64,000 nt of DNA from Pomphorhynchus laevis (taxonomy: Eukaryota; Acanthocephala; Palaeacanthocephala; Echinorhynchida; Pomphorhynchidae). Numbering within the stretch: the stretch's first letter is position 1; every line of letters starts with the position of its first letter. Below, in pieces: positions 21,340-33,255 of this stretch. The DNA is taken from the NCBI GenBank assembly GCA_012934845.2, contig WNNJ02003039.1:1-64000 (forward strand). Direction: 5' to 3'. The notes under the pieces are model-generated. The model was not told where the DNA came from, made no database searches, and saw only the letters and a program-made list of their open reading frames with translations. Both the position numbers and the translations under genes were made by a program.

Positions 21340-22450
21340 TGATACACATTAATAATAAATATAAGCATATTTCATATCTTTATATAATTTAGATTTATTT
21401 TTTAAACAGTTATGAACAAATTCATATTCTATAAAGCTTAAAAACAAGTCAGCTATAATTGGGCTACTATTACCACCCATTGGAACACCTTTTACTTGTC
21501 TAAATATAGATATCCCTACCTTTAAATAATTTTGATTTATCAAAATATTCATTTATTAATAATTTAACTTTGTAGATAAATGTGTTAACTTATTGAATAA
21601 ACATTATTAAAGTTAAATACACAATAATCAGTATATTAAAGCATATGTTTCATATCTCTTTATAATTTAGATTTATTTTTTTAATTGTTATAAGCAAATT
21701 TGTATTCTGTAGCTTTAAAATAAGTCAGCTATAATTAGACGACTATTACCTCCCATTGGAACATATTTTATTTGTCTAAAAATATATGTTCTGACTTTTA
21801 AATAATTTTGATTTATCAAAATATTTAAGGTTTTTATTAATTCAATTTTATCCATTTATTTATATATACTCGATGGTTTAATTTTGTTAGATTTGCGTTA
21901 TGGTTATTACTGAGTGAGCTGTACTGTGACTAATAAATTTATTTAATACGATATCAATATATTAAATACGTAGACTCAGTTAGCTATTATGATTATTGAA
22001 TAAAAATTATTAGAGTTAAATACACATATATCATCAATATATCGAACAAAAATTTCATATCTTTATATAATTTATATTTATTTGTTTTAACAATTATGAA
22101 CAAATTCACATTCTATAAAGCTTAAAAATGAGTCAGCTATAATTGGGCTACTATTACCACACCCATTGGAACACCTTCTATTCGCCTAAATATAGATATA
22201 TGCCTACCTTCAAATAATTTTGAGTTATTTAAATATTTAAGGATTCCAATAATTCAATTTTATCCATATATTTATATTTACTTGATGGTTTAATTTTTGT
22301 TAGATATACGTTATAGTTATTATAACATATATATGTATATCTTTTTCTGAATATAGGATTAATTAATTTTTCAAATTCGTATTCTACAGCTAACTTAAAT
22401 ATGCTAATATGTGTTAAATACACATATTTCATCAATATATCGAAACTTAT
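21340..22450 (-). mobile_element. Three PLE RT fragments in tandem
   Basis: Pieces at 21340-21560, 21650-21860 and 22010-22450 each repeat the block NILINQNYLKVG, FRQVKGVPMGGNSSPIIADLF, SFIEYEFVHNC in minus orientation. They are separated by a terminal motif (ACGTAGACTCAGTTAGCT near 21964). All are broken. They look like nested or successive insertions of the same family. Confidence 0.7.
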
Positions 22451-22554
22451 ATTTTATTTCTTTATTTATTTAGATATTTTTAAAAATATCAATGTTTCTT
22501 TCTACTGTAATAATTTATTATAGTATGGAATTATAGAAATTTGTATTATTCGAG

Positions 22555-22600
22555 AAAAAATTGTCAGTCCAATATTTCAATAGCTGCTATCATCGTCAGT
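22555..22600 (-). mobile_element. GIY-YIG-type PLE terminal motif
   Basis: On the minus strand CTGACGATGATAGCAGC...TATTGAAATATTGGACTGAC. The same motif stands at 26005-26045 (+), just after a GIY-YIG endonuclease remnant, which identifies it as the end of that PLE type. Confidence 0.5.
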
Positions 22601-22799
22601 AACTACTGCTTCACACCGAAGCTGTAACAAATTTTTCTGTTAGAATATTCTGTGGGAATATTTTCGAATTCAGTACTTTCAAAGGATTCTCTAAGTACTG
22701 GAGACAAGGCAAGTGTTTCTGTTTCTAAATATTTGTCATCAACGGATGAACTCATTCCAATACAAAAGACTACAAATATGGTTATCATTTCCCCCTAAT

Positions 22800-25010
22800 A
22801 CCGTTAGCTACCAATCAACACTTCAACAAATTTCTTCGTGATATTGTAAAGAGTTTTCCTGCAAATAGGATCTTGATTAACTCTGCACGATTGGTCGGAA
22901 TTTCTTAAGGATATATTTTGCTAACGCTGCTCTGACCAACGAATATTTGGAATACGCAAATAAATAGTTAAGACAACGCAACGGTTACTTGTAAGGCTAT
23001 CCATGCGACGGTTAATCTAACAAACATTGTAAACTCCCTAGATGCGAAAGGTATAATATAACTCGGAAATAAATTTAAACTCACTAATGTTAGATTTATA
23101 AAGGGTAAGGGGACACCCTACCTATGGCATTTGCTCAAACAACGGCAGACGACGCTATGATTCTTTCAAATTATAGATGCAAACCATTTATAGGATGTAA
23201 CATAAAATTCTTATTCATCAATAGTGATAATCTTACGTATCCACACTGCAACCAGTTCCAATGGTGGGGCAATCGAATCTGGTTGCAAAAAGGTTTAATG
23301 CTGTGGGGTCGGCTCTTCTAAAAATAAGAGCACCCATCTTCCCCATCCTGAGGGTTTCTCAGGTGCTCGTTGTACAAAGTCTATCAGAAAAGGCATATTA
23401 GTTCCCATTGTTACAATACTATCGCCAGAAGCCCAGCGCCGACGATGGACAAATTATTAAAAATTATGAGCAAAAATAGCGGAAAATATAAAGTTCGTTG
23501 AAACCTTAATATAAGATTGACCGAGGCGGTGTTGACACATCCTGCACTTCCGACAACTCTGGTTCTTTCTTCTACAAAAACTCAATCCCCTTCAGGCAGC
23601 GCTTCCCTCATTCGATTGTTGAAAGTCAGCAAAAAATAGTGCATCACGGTAAATGATGATGCTGTTTCCCCCAGCAAAGAAGTGATCAGCGATCCTGCTG
23701 ATAAGAACGGAAGAAGGAAGGGCATATTTCCCTCCTCTGGACCTATCAAATAGGTTCTGCTACCCCCGCTCAGTGACACTAACTGCATGAGAAGTAGTCC
23801 AGAACCGTTTTCACTAAATCTCTTTAAGTGGAACTCGGGAGGTACTTATGCTATTAGCCTTCTATCTGGTCGAGATGCATATGTTATAGTTCTTTAGGAG
23901 ACTACATCTATCCGGTCTCCGAGGACATTACTCGATATATTTCCAAGCACATAACAACCCACTTTACTCCGTACATGCCCCCTCACTCCTCTTCATCTCA
24001 AGGTCTTCTAACCCTAGTGAAGAGCTCTTTAAAATCTTCCCTCCTTTTGAACTATTGTTGTCCAGTCTTGTCTTGTTTAGCGATAGCACTTTCGAAGAAC
24101 GGTAAACGTATCAGCATAGCCAATATATATTCGGCCGTGATAAATTTAGCTGTTTTTCCTGATTTTTCTGCTGCATTGGACCGCATCTCTATTTCCATTG
24201 TTATTTCTTCTCTCAGGTTTCTCGGGCTGACTGCGATAATTTTTAACAGGTTGAGGTATTGCTATATACCAAGCGCTTATTTTATGAAGACGATGCTGAT
24301 ACACGTCAGTTCTACCCTATTACAAGTGTGTCTCAAGTTTCCAACTTTTTTCTATCTTATATCTTGCTGCTTCTATTATACTCTTCAAAACATTTAAACG
24401 CGATCAGCATCTAGTGGTATACACTGGTCATAGCACAATTTGTTTTCTGGACGCAGGTGCAAACATGTAGTATCTGACATCAGCCGCTTCGTTTAAAGAT
24501 TAAAAGACCAGTTACCACCATCCAATCTTATACTCAACTCCACAGAATCACAAGTGCTCTGTTTTTAACTGGGCCCCTGCGATAAAGAAAATACAAAAGA
24601 GACCAGCACTCTCAGCTCTCTCCTCCATTTTGCAGAATCAACCACTCTTGGCCTTTACAGATCGACTAAGATACCCGGGGTTTACCATTATGGTTAAATG
24701 GACGGCCGGGTTAAGACTTGAACATATTCAAATGCCCTGAAAAGAGCTAGATGGGCCCTGAAACGGGTCTAGTATCTGATATTGAGAGGGAATGTTCAGC
24801 TGCGCTTATGGTGCACCTGGCCAACCTCGGGATTAGTATTCTTTTCTAGAGGACGTTCCCCTGATCAAATACTTAGGTTTCTCAAGCTCATCATTTCGCG
24901 ATTACTTACTATTGTCCGAATCGACTGGACTCTCAGGCGTGTGAGATACCCTAAGTGGTTCAGCCGGAGGGGGCGCTTTGATGAAAGCTGAATGGCTCTG
25001 ATTCCCTAGT
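22800..25010 (+). mobile_element. LINE family B, longest 5' extent, broken
   Basis: Homologous to the copies at 9120 and 46690. Upstream of the endonuclease a decayed CCHC-knuckle-like stretch (CCGVGSSKNKSTHLPHPEGF, about 23300-23355) suggests the end of ORF1. Endonuclease: MPPHSSSSQGLLTLVK and NGKRISIANIYS (23975-24140). RT: FPDFSAALDRISISIVISSL (about 24153-24210). The catalytic box is lost (VVYTGHSTICFLDAG at about 24414). The 3' part reads VQLRLWCTWPTSGLVFFSRG. Part of the endonuclease and linker is missing, so it is dead. Confidence 0.7.
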
Positions 25011-25084
25011 TTAAGTTTTGGAACTCACTAGCTAAAGTTTTAGAACTCTAATTTACAATCTTAATTTCCCTCAGAAACTTTATT

Positions 25085-25260
25085 AAAACTTTATTTAAAG
25101 ATATATATTCGATAATAAGGAATTGGAACTTAAACTAAGGAAATCTTATTATATTAAGAAATCTTATTAAGAAATCTTATTAAGAAATCTTATTAAGAAA
25201 TCTTACAAAGAAATCTTATTATAAAAGCTTAATAAGAAATCTTATTAAGAAATCTTATAA
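25085..25260. repeat. Short tandem repeat, about 15-bp unit
   Basis: AAATCTTATTAAG is repeated about eight times with small changes between 25140 and 25255. Confidence 0.7.
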
Positions 25261-25419
25261 TCTTATTATAAAAGCTGTAGTGATCAGAAAAAAACCTTTT
25301 TGACCCTCTGAGCAATAAATATATATTGTAATTCCTTTTATTAACGAAAAACGGAACTCCTTAGTTAGTAAACTTATATATAAAAATAAAATAGACAATA
25401 ACATTACTGATCCCACAAT

Positions 25420-26060
25420 TAATAATAAAATATTACGTAAATTACACAATATTTTGAAATTAACACCGAAATTTAATAATTCATATGTTGTATATAAGAT
25501 ATCATGTGCTAATTGTCTCGCCTCTTATATCGGTAAAACTGGATAGGGATTAAAAATCACATTTCACAACATAAAACGTGGAATATGATGGGGACGTTAA
25601 CACATCATGTATTAAATTTGGAGCATAACGTTAATTTTGAAAAGGCCTCTATTCTATCGTATTTAAATGATTACCTTTTGCGTATAATATAGGAGGCTTA
25701 TTTTATATAATTTATAGTTAATTGAATTTAAATTTATGCTTGTTTGATTTGTTCCAGATTTTTTTTATTGTTTTTAATATTTTAATTTTGATTAATTATA
25801 AATGTATATTGTTTTTTTATTTAGTTGAAAAATGTTAATGTCTTTGACTTTTTGTTTGTTTTTGTAATTGTTTCGTGTTTTTTACTTCCATTTCAAATTT
25901 TATTTGACGTGCTAGTTTCTTGTACAGGTTTTATCTTTCTTTAAGGTTTTTTTGTTTCAAGGTTTCTTGTACGATAACACTTTTGTATATAAAACTTTTA
26001 GATAGTGACGATGATAGCAGCAGCTATTGAAATATTGGACTGACATTTTTTTCTAGAATA
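25420..26060 (+). mobile_element. PLE C-terminal GIY-YIG endonuclease remnant and end
   Basis: Encodes KFNNSYVVYKISCANC, SYIGKTG and, in another frame, HNVNFEKASILSYL with EAYFI. These are the GIY and YIG blocks and the C-terminal pattern of Penelope/Neptune-type endonucleases. The non-coding end has GTGACGATGATAGCAGCAGC...TATTGAAATATTGGACTGAC at 26005-26045. It belongs to a different PLE lineage from the RT fragments nearby. Broken. Confidence 0.7.
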
Positions 26061-26124
26061 ATACAAGTTTCTTTGATAATAACTTATAAAAATATTAAAA
26101 TACTTAAACTACTATAATAACTTA

Positions 26125-27345
26125 TAAAAATATTTATTTTTTAAACAGTTATGAACAAATTCATATTCTATAAAGTTCAAAAATAAATCAGCTAGTCTAC
26201 TATTACCTTCCATTGAAACACCTTTAATTTGTTTAATCGAATAAATATCGTTTAATATAAATCGTTTAAATTTATTTTTACAAAGTTATAAATAAACTCA
26301 TATTCTATAAAGCTTAAAAACAAGTCAGCTATAATTGGGCTACTATTACATCCCATTGGAACACCTTTTATTTGTCTAAATATAGATGTCCAACTTTTAA
26401 ATAATTTTGATTTATTAAAATAATTGAGGATTCTATTAATTCAATTTTATCCATTTGTATTTACTTGATGGTTTAATTTTTCTTATTGTTTAATTTTCTA
26501 GATATAAGGTTATTAATTTTTCCAACTAAATTTTTCTAATCTAAATTAGTATAAAGTTTGTACTAAGTTTGAAATCACCATATAAAGAAAAAGCGCTTAA
26601 TTAAACGTTTTGGTATTCAGGCTGACAATCGACACGGAAGAAATCAAACATTACATTGCATAGTTATTTTTTTAAAGAATATACTTTATTTATTTACAGC
26701 TGTAGACTTTATTTACGAAAATCTAAATTTATTGTTAGATAGGAGTTATATTTATTATATCATACGTATATCTTTTTCATAGTATAAGATTAATTAATTT
26801 TACTAACGCTTCTTTAATATCTACTAAATCTAGATTTGTATAAAGCCTACTAAAATCGTATGTATTTATATTTTGAAATTTTATTCCTTTTATGTGATCA
26901 AAAAATTACGAAATGTGAAATAATTATAGTCTTTATATATTGTAAGGATATATTTTAAGGATTCTATTAATTCAATTTTATCCATATATTTATATTTATT
27001 TGATGGTTTAATTTTTGTTAGATAGGCGTTATAATTATTATAACATATATATGTATATCTTTTTCCGAATATAAGGTTAATTAATTTTACTAACGCTTCT
27101 TTAATATCTACTAAATCTAGATTTGTATAAAGCGTACTAAAATCGTATGTATTTATATTTTGAAAATTTATTCCTTTTGTCTGTTCTAAAAATTCTTTTG
27201 TAGAATTAATACTGAAATAGTGTTTTATACCAGTATTAATTTCGATTACCTTGCAATATTTTTTAAGTGTGCTTTAATTACTTCAAGTATTTTATTAATA
27301 AAAACCGAAAGCGGTTTTAATGTACATTTAAAAGCAATACGTATG
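26125..27345 (-). mobile_element. PLE RT fragments
   Basis: Minus-orientation pieces at 26130-26470 (PMGG-containing block) and 26740-27345 (finger region including YDFSTLYTNLDLVDIKEAL and TGIKHYF). Same family as 36110-38445. An unrelated 250-bp stretch lies between them. Broken. Confidence 0.7.
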
Positions 27346-27649
27346 AACCAAGGTTAGATTTGTATGTAATTTTGGATTCTTTACAGTTTATGTACAGTTT
27401 TATTATTAATAAAACTGTACATAAATATTATTATTATTATTTTTTTTAATAATAAATATTATGATTTATTATTAATGCAATTATTTATTTAATATATTTT
27501 TCATTATGAATGAATATATTTTCAAATAAACTTAAACTTTATGTGATAAAAACTTGACTGATAAATCTTATACGATTTATTTGATTACAGAATAGCTTCT
27601 ATTTTTGTTAAATAATTAAAGTAATTTGAACTGATAGTAAACTTACCTT

Positions 27650-27945
27650 GCAGAATTGCATTATTAACGTGATAATTTAGTGCTTCGTGTTGGTTGCTGC
27701 TCTTTGGAATTGGGATCCTGTACAACAAAAGCATGCATTCTTTACATCAAACATGATAACCAGATACGTAGCAACGATGCCGTAAAAGCATAAAGCACAA
27801 ACTTGGTAATAATGAAGAAAAACAAACATGTCTGGTCCTTTGTTGTTTCATCAAAACATATATTCAAACTCTCATTGATTTTATTCCTAGAAACACTATG
27901 AAAGATAAATACTATGTGGATGATACTGAGACAAAATGTTTGCAC
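27650..27945 (-). other. Possible exon(s) of an unidentified membrane protein
   Basis: On the minus strand, an AG (TTTTGTCTCAG, about 27925) opens a frame with a hydrophobic segment (CLFFFIITKFVLYAF). A second short frame, IPIPKSSNQHEALNYHVNNA, ends at a strong donor CTGCAAG|GTAAGTTT (about 27650). Base composition is less AT-rich than the surroundings. The two frames are offset and only about 28 bp apart, too short for an intron, so this is either decayed or wrongly read. Family not recognised. Confidence 0.2.
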
Positions 27946-28129
27946 TTGACACAAAAGTAGGATCCAAACGATATCTTTGCAAACTTGCTGCTAATTTCCT
28001 TAATTTAATATTTGCTTCATATAAAATATCTCATTTGTGTTCATACAAGTGTTGTATTTTAATAAATTTAGTTATGTTTACATTATGTTTCTGTTTATTT
28101 GAAAAGGCCAAGATAATTAAACAATAGTT

Positions 28130-29080
28130 TAATTTTTTATTATTTTAATTTCCAAAAATTAATATCCATCAAAAATTTTTAATTAAAAAAAACGTATATT
28201 ATAAATTTGTTGATTTATTGCTTCTGTAATGCTTTAATGATGGTCGTAAATTCTGTTTCTATAAAAAGCACTACAGAATGTGATATAGCATTTATGGTTT
28301 GATTAAAAGATAAAAATATCAATCTACAATGTCTTTAAATACATAATATACGCGTTTAACGTGTATTATACAAGTAAATAGAATATTCCTACAGAATGCA
28401 CGTCTTACAGACACTTAAAAGAGTATAGTTTGTTCAATACGGGAAAAACATTTATTTTACAAAACCGCACTTGACTTTTACTCAACATCGGTGCCGTCGA
28501 AATACATTTGTTTATTTCCATGCAGCCCAAAGTCAAATATATCAACGAATAATACAGTTGAAGCTTACGGCAGAATACTTTGAAAACGAAATATATCGAA
28601 ACACCAAGAAGAATTCCCGTAGATATTCAGAATGCAATGGTTGATTTATTAATTTATTTGTGCAAATGTTAAAGTCATTGTCAATAATTACGATAAAAAA
28701 GTTGGATCCGTAGATTATAAATTCTATATAATTCTCTAAATCATCATTTGTTATTAATACTAAATTACCTAACTTTTGTTAATAATTTTTTATTTTAATA
28801 TAAAATTTTATAATTGAAAACTAAACGTTCAAACAATATTAAGTTTTATCTTATTCGTTGATGGCTATTAGCTGATTTCTATAACATCTCTTCAAAATAT
28901 ATGTAAAACGTCTATTCAGGAAATTCTTCTTGATGGAACAAACTTTCTTTTTGAAGAAAGTTCGTTGTCTCCTAACGCAATCGTACACTTAATGTATTTG
29001 GCTGTTGTATTAATTCATGGCAAAATGTTGATATTTTCATTGAATTGGTTTTGAGTCAATTTTTGTATCAGTCGTTAATA
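28130..29080. other. AT-rich intergenic stretch
   Basis: No gene recognised. The patch at about 28440-28630 is less AT-rich but has no convincing frame. Confidence 0.35.
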
Positions 29081-29084
29081 AATC

Positions 29085-29565
29085 AAATCAGCTAACTAAA
29101 CTTACGTATTTTATACAATATATAAATAATGATAAATAAAATTTAATTAATTAAATACTAAATAATAATAAACAATAACTAATTAGTCATTTGTTGGCGA
29201 GACGCAGAAGAATGCGCATCTGGCTAAAGATACCTTGCACTGTTAAATGCCAGCGCAAGGGATCTTAATATCGGCTTACTTCTAATCTCAAATGATACCA
29301 TTCCGCGTGTATTTTTAGTAATCATATAAGCCCAACGCGAAAGAATGACGAATGCCGTTTCGTCATCACTATGACTCGTCAGTGCCAGTTCCCTTCCACT
29401 GCTGGATGCAGAGGATGATATACAATGTATTAGAATAAAGATTAGAGGTCATCAGAAGTAGTTGCAATGTTTTCGGGTTTCGCCCTCTATTCTTCGACCC
29501 AACATAGCAGTGGAACAAATACATTCTAATGATATATTTCATCTCATTAAATTTGGTTGTCTAGT
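29085..29565 (-). mobile_element. PLE tail containing the hammerhead module
   Basis: Read on the minus strand: tail start (CATTAGAATGTATTTG-like, about 29545), the CTGCTATGTTGGGTCG...GGCGAAACCC block, ATCTTTATTCTAATAC, then the hammerhead module (29415-29290), the AAGCCGATATTAAGAT block shared with 521-540, and the terminal signature near 29118-29085. The hammerhead is thus embedded in a PLE tail, as in the copy at 1-850. Confidence 0.7.
29347..29382 (-). ncRNA. Hammerhead ribozyme, intact catalytic core
   Basis: On the minus strand CTGACGA (29382-29376) is followed by the stem-loop GTCAT-AGTG-ATGAC, GAAAC, stem III ACG/CGT closed by GCATT, and cleavage triplet GTC ending at 29347. Every conserved core base (C3 U4 G5 A6 N7 G8 A9, G12 A13 A14, A15.1-U16.1, H17) is present. 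Stem I is weak: the first pair would be A-A. A 6-bp stem AGGGAA/TTCTTT is possible beyond an internal loop. PLEs and retrozymes are known to carry hammerheads, and this one lies in a PLE tail. Self-cleavage itself is inferred. Confidence 0.75.
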
Positions 29566-30170
29566 ATATCTTATTATAACACATAAGATATTATTTACTA
29601 TCCATAAATAAACATTTTCACTTAAAAGTTTAAATTTAATTTTTTTAATATTTTTACAATTTTCTTTTAAATTTTTATTTTATATTTATTCTTTTAAATA
29701 TTCTTTAAAATATTTGAGATACAACATAAGAACTTTAGCAACTACTAGAATGACAATTATTATGGAACAATGTCACTTGATTTTTTTAGTGTTGCCCTTG
29801 TTTTAAAAATTAGTTTATAAGTTTTCATGCAAAATTTTGAATTAATATAATAATATTAATGTCTTCATCTTTTTCGGTTTGGGTCTCTTCGGTTTGGCAT
29901 AGGAATTATCCCATTCAACACTGTTTTAACGAGTGCGTCTTCTGTATAAATGTTAACTTGGAGAAAGCTGTTTTAGGATTAGAAAAATCAATTTTATTTT
30001 TGTATCCGAATTATTAATGACGTCATTGATCCGTCAATGTAACCAGAGACCGATCAAGATTGTAAGGCTGTAATAATATACTAACTACTCATAGTTCTGA
30101 AGAGTTTTAGGTCGCTATGATTAGTAGAAACGGCTATAAAATACTGTTTCTAAAATACAATTATCCAAAG
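29566..30170. other. AT-rich stretch with PLE tail remnant at its start
   Basis: 29570-29720 resembles the 3' coding end of the PLE family (minus orientation). The rest has no recognised feature. Confidence 0.35.
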
Positions 30171-30385
30171 AATTATTGAAGCTGGATCAAAATAAAGGAA
30201 GAAAATATTATCGATATTTCGCTAACCTCTGTTAACATCTTCAGAAAATTACAAATAGAATTGATTGCAATTTTCTGGAGATGCTACCAGATGTTAGCGA
30301 AATATAAATAAAAATTTTCTTCTTTTTTTGATCCAGCTTTAATAATTCTTTATCAACAAATGGATCATTATCAACTATTGTAGAA
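30171..30385. mobile_element. Fold-back element (complete copy)
   Basis: Arms ATTATTGAAGCTGGATCAAA...GATATTTCGCTAACCTC and GTTAGCGAAATAT...TTTGATCCAGCTTTAATAAT mirror each other about 30262. On the + strand CTGGAGAT-GCTACC...GTTAGC-GAAA is the family's hammerhead-like motif, and the minus strand has CTGAAGAT-GTTAAC-AGAG-GTTAGC-GAAA. No coding capacity. Confidence 0.7.
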
Positions 30386-30475
30386 TTATATCTTCTAAAA
30401 TAACAATGAATAATAAATAATATAAAACGTGTTAAATTAAATCGATTGTACAGATCACGTTGTACAATAAGATTA

Positions 30476-30684
30476 TGCGATCGAATATTAAAGAGAATAA
30501 CATGAATTAAGTGATTATAACGAAACTTTGCTTATTGATAATCTTTGCTTATTCACAGGCAGGTGCATAAACGTTTATGCACATAATTAAATAAAAATTA
30601 AATAAGAAAAATTAAATAATTTACAAAATCAACATTGTTCAATTGAATATTAGAGAAAATTAAGTATCGCTGATATCAATAATT
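30476..30684 (+). repeat. 209-bp direct repeat, copy 1
   Basis: Nearly identical, with one difference noticed and no length change, to 31457-31665. It starts TGCGATCGAATATTAAAGAG and ends TCGCTGATATCAATAATT. The repeats bracket the SLC7 exon. Confidence 0.9.
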
Positions 30685-31144
30685 GATAACTTATATTTTT
30701 AACAAAGTCGAAAAATAGCAAAATAACTTTAACCTATTAAAATTTTTTATCATTACGAGGATTGTAATGATTAAAAAAATTGTAATGCAAATTAGTCTTA
30801 GAGACATTTACATACGTCTTCTGTAAACTGGTTTTGTTGTTTACATTTCAGCCTTTTGCGATAAGCCTCTTAAGCTTCACTAAAAATTCTGTAATAATTA
30901 AAATAATCAAGATTTTTAATTTTATAAATTAATAATATGTTGATTACTAGCAAATATTTAAAAACATAAATATCCATTAAGTACCTTTTTTAGTTTTGCA
31001 GTTTTTTAATATTTTTATACCAATTTGCCTCAATTACAAATAAACATGGTTACTTCAAAGTATAAAAATGTTCTTACATTTTTCGAACTTAAGAAAAATC
31101 TATAAAAATATTTTAAATATAATTTTTGTCTTAATACAACTTAC

Positions 31145-31446
31145 TTAGCGCAAGTAATGCGAGCAGATAGCGTGGAGCCTCGGGAAACGTTCCACATGGA
31201 AAAATCGGTAGCAGTAAATAGTTTCCAAATGCTAAGGCTCCAGCAGCCAAGGATGAAGGTGCTGCGAGTACTATCCTACTCCATGCAAACAAAAATGCGG
31301 CCAATGAACCAAATGTTTGCCAAAGATATTCGTAATCTCCACCGGCTTTAGGCATCATTGAACCCAATTCAATGTATGTAAATGAACCAAACATTACGAG
31401 TACTCCACACAGCGCCCATATAATGATAGACAAAGGTGCAGACCCG
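31145..31446 (-). CDS. SLC7-type amino-acid transporter exon
   Basis: A single open exon between acceptor ATTACAAG|CGGGTC and donor GCGCTAA|GTAAGT. It encodes GSAPLSIIIWALCGVLVMFG, FTYIELGSMMPKAGGDYEYL, then AAFLFAWSRIVLAAPSSLA. This matches transmembrane segments 2-3 of the SLC7 light-chain/cationic amino-acid exchangers (family pattern WxxCGxLxxxGALxYAELGTxIPKSGGxYxYL), which move amino acids across the plasma membrane. No other exon of the gene was found within the window, so it is either one exon of a gene with long introns or a stranded duplicate. The frame is open and both splice sites are good. Confidence 0.75.
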
Positions 31447-31456
31447 CTTGTAATAT

Positions 31457-31665
31457 TGCGATCGAATATTAAAGAGAATAACATGAATTAAGTGATTAAA
31501 ACGAAACTTTGCTTATTGATAATCTTTGCTTATTCACAGGCAGGTGCATAAACGTTTATGCACATAATTAAATAAAAATTAAATAAGAAAAATTAAATAA
31601 TTTACAAAATCAACATTGTTCAATTGAATATTAGAGAAAATTAAGTATCGCTGATATCAATAATT
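31457..31665 (+). repeat. 209-bp direct repeat, copy 2
   Basis: Partner of 30476-30684, offset 981 bp. It begins about 10 bp from the acceptor of the SLC7 exon, so the end of that intron is part of the duplicated unit. Confidence 0.9.
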
Positions 31666-31939
31666 TGATACCAATCAAATTATTGTTGCTATTAATTTGA
31701 TACCAATCAATTTACACAAAGTAAATTGATACCAATTTACTTTATGGTTACTTTATTTACTTTAATTTTTGTTATATATGCTTTATAGTTATTAACACAT
31801 AATGTGTTTAGTCCAGAAATTTGTTTATAACGTTTCGAATTTCTTTTTCAAATTGTAATTTGCTGGAATAGTTATAAATTTTCTAGACTAAATTTTCTAA
31901 CACAAAACTAAAATATATCACTTTGAATTCTAAAAAGGA

Positions 31940-32705
31940 TCCCAGCTGGCGTTATAATTATTATAACATATATATGTATATCTTTTTCCGAATATAAGAT
32001 TAATTAATTTTACTAAAATAATATGTAATTTATATTTATATAAATTATGTATTTAAATACATACATCATCAATGTATCGAAACATATTTCATATATTTAT
32101 ATTGTTTAGATTTAGTTTTTACACAGTTATGAACAAATTCATATTCTATAAAGCTTAAAAACAAGTCAGCTATAATTGGGCTACTATTACCACCCATTGG
32201 AACACCTTTTACTTGTCTAAATATAGATGTCCCTACTTTTAAATAATTTTGATTTATCAAAATATTTAAGGATTCTATTAATTCAATTTTATCCATATAT
32301 TTATATTTATTTGATGGTTTAATTTTTGTTAGATAGGCGTTATAATTATTATAACATATATATGTATATCTTTTTCCGAATATAAGGTTAATTAATTTTA
32401 CTAACGCTTCTTTAATATCTACTAAATCTAGATTTGTATAAAGCGTACTAAAATCGTATGTATTTATATTTTGAAAATTTATTCCTTTTGTCTGTTCTAA
32501 AAATTCTTTTGTAGAATTAATACTGAAATAGTGTTTTATACCAGTATTAATTTCGATTACCTTACAATATTTTTTAAAATGTGCTTTAATTACTTTAAGT
32601 ATTTTATTCATATAGACAGAAAGTGGTTTTAATGTACATTTAAACGCACTACATATGAACCTAGGTTTTATTGGATTTTTATGTAATTTTGGATTTCAGA
32701 ATTGA
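31940..32705 (-). mobile_element. PLE RT fragment
   Basis: Open minus-strand frame at 32611-32069 encoding TGIKHYFSINSTKEFLEQTK, YDFSTLYTNLDLVDIKEALV, FRQVKGVPMGGNSSPIIADL and EYEFVHNCVKTKSKQYKYM. The N-terminal continuation up to 32705 ([17 protein letters not shown]) is in the neighbouring frame. It is almost identical to the same region of the 36110-38445 copy, so recently active relatives are likely. Broken. Confidence 0.8.
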
Positions 32706-32938
32706 TCAGGGATAAAATAATTTTGTATATAATATATTTATAATATATATAATATATAATAATTATATATTATTATATATATTATAATATATGATTTATA
32801 ATATATTAATATATTTTATAAATAAGAATACAAAATTTATTTTTAATGTAATATTTACAACTTTAATAATATTGTAAAATTACTCATTGAAAAATGTAGA
32901 ATATAGTTAACCTCTTCGTATAATGTCCATAATCGATA
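32706..32938. other. AT-only low-complexity stretch
   Basis: Mainly TATA and ATTATA repeats (for example 32726-32815). No gene. Confidence 0.6.
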
Positions 32939-32941
32939 GCG

Positions 32942-33254
32942 TTAGACTTCCTCCTCTTCGTTATCACTACTTTCAGATAGCGCCTGATCATCTAGAATAT
33001 CTGAATCAACCGATCCACTGACAACTAGCCGGCCTTTTTCCGGTATCATCTGTTTGTTTATAGTGGGCGTGATTATTTGATCTGTTTCACAAAAGTCAGT
33101 TAATAATTCTGTTTCATAATTAAAACTTCCGTCCGATTCATGATTATCACTATTTGCGTTCGATAAACTGTCAGTTAATTCAGAATCAGATAATGTATGT
33201 ACGTCATGTGTCATATAACCGACGGTCTGTTTACTAATTTCGGTTTCTGGCTGT
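32942..33254 (-). CDS. Possible terminal exon, acidic Ser/Asp-rich protein
   Basis: A frame opens after the acceptor-like AAACTCACAG (about 33255) with PETEISKQTVGYM and runs to a stop after SESSDNEEEEV. It is acidic and low in complexity (SDSELTDSLSNANSDNHESD, DSDILDD). The composition is protein-like in an otherwise AT-rich region, but no family was recognised and no partner exon was found. It could be the end of a nuclear or regulatory protein, or chance. Confidence 0.3.
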
Positions 33255-33255
33255 G

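Noticed and set aside
22603-22788. Minus-strand 61-residue frame with a hydrophobic start
   Set aside because: Short, no family resemblance, and it abuts a PLE terminal motif. Probably chance.
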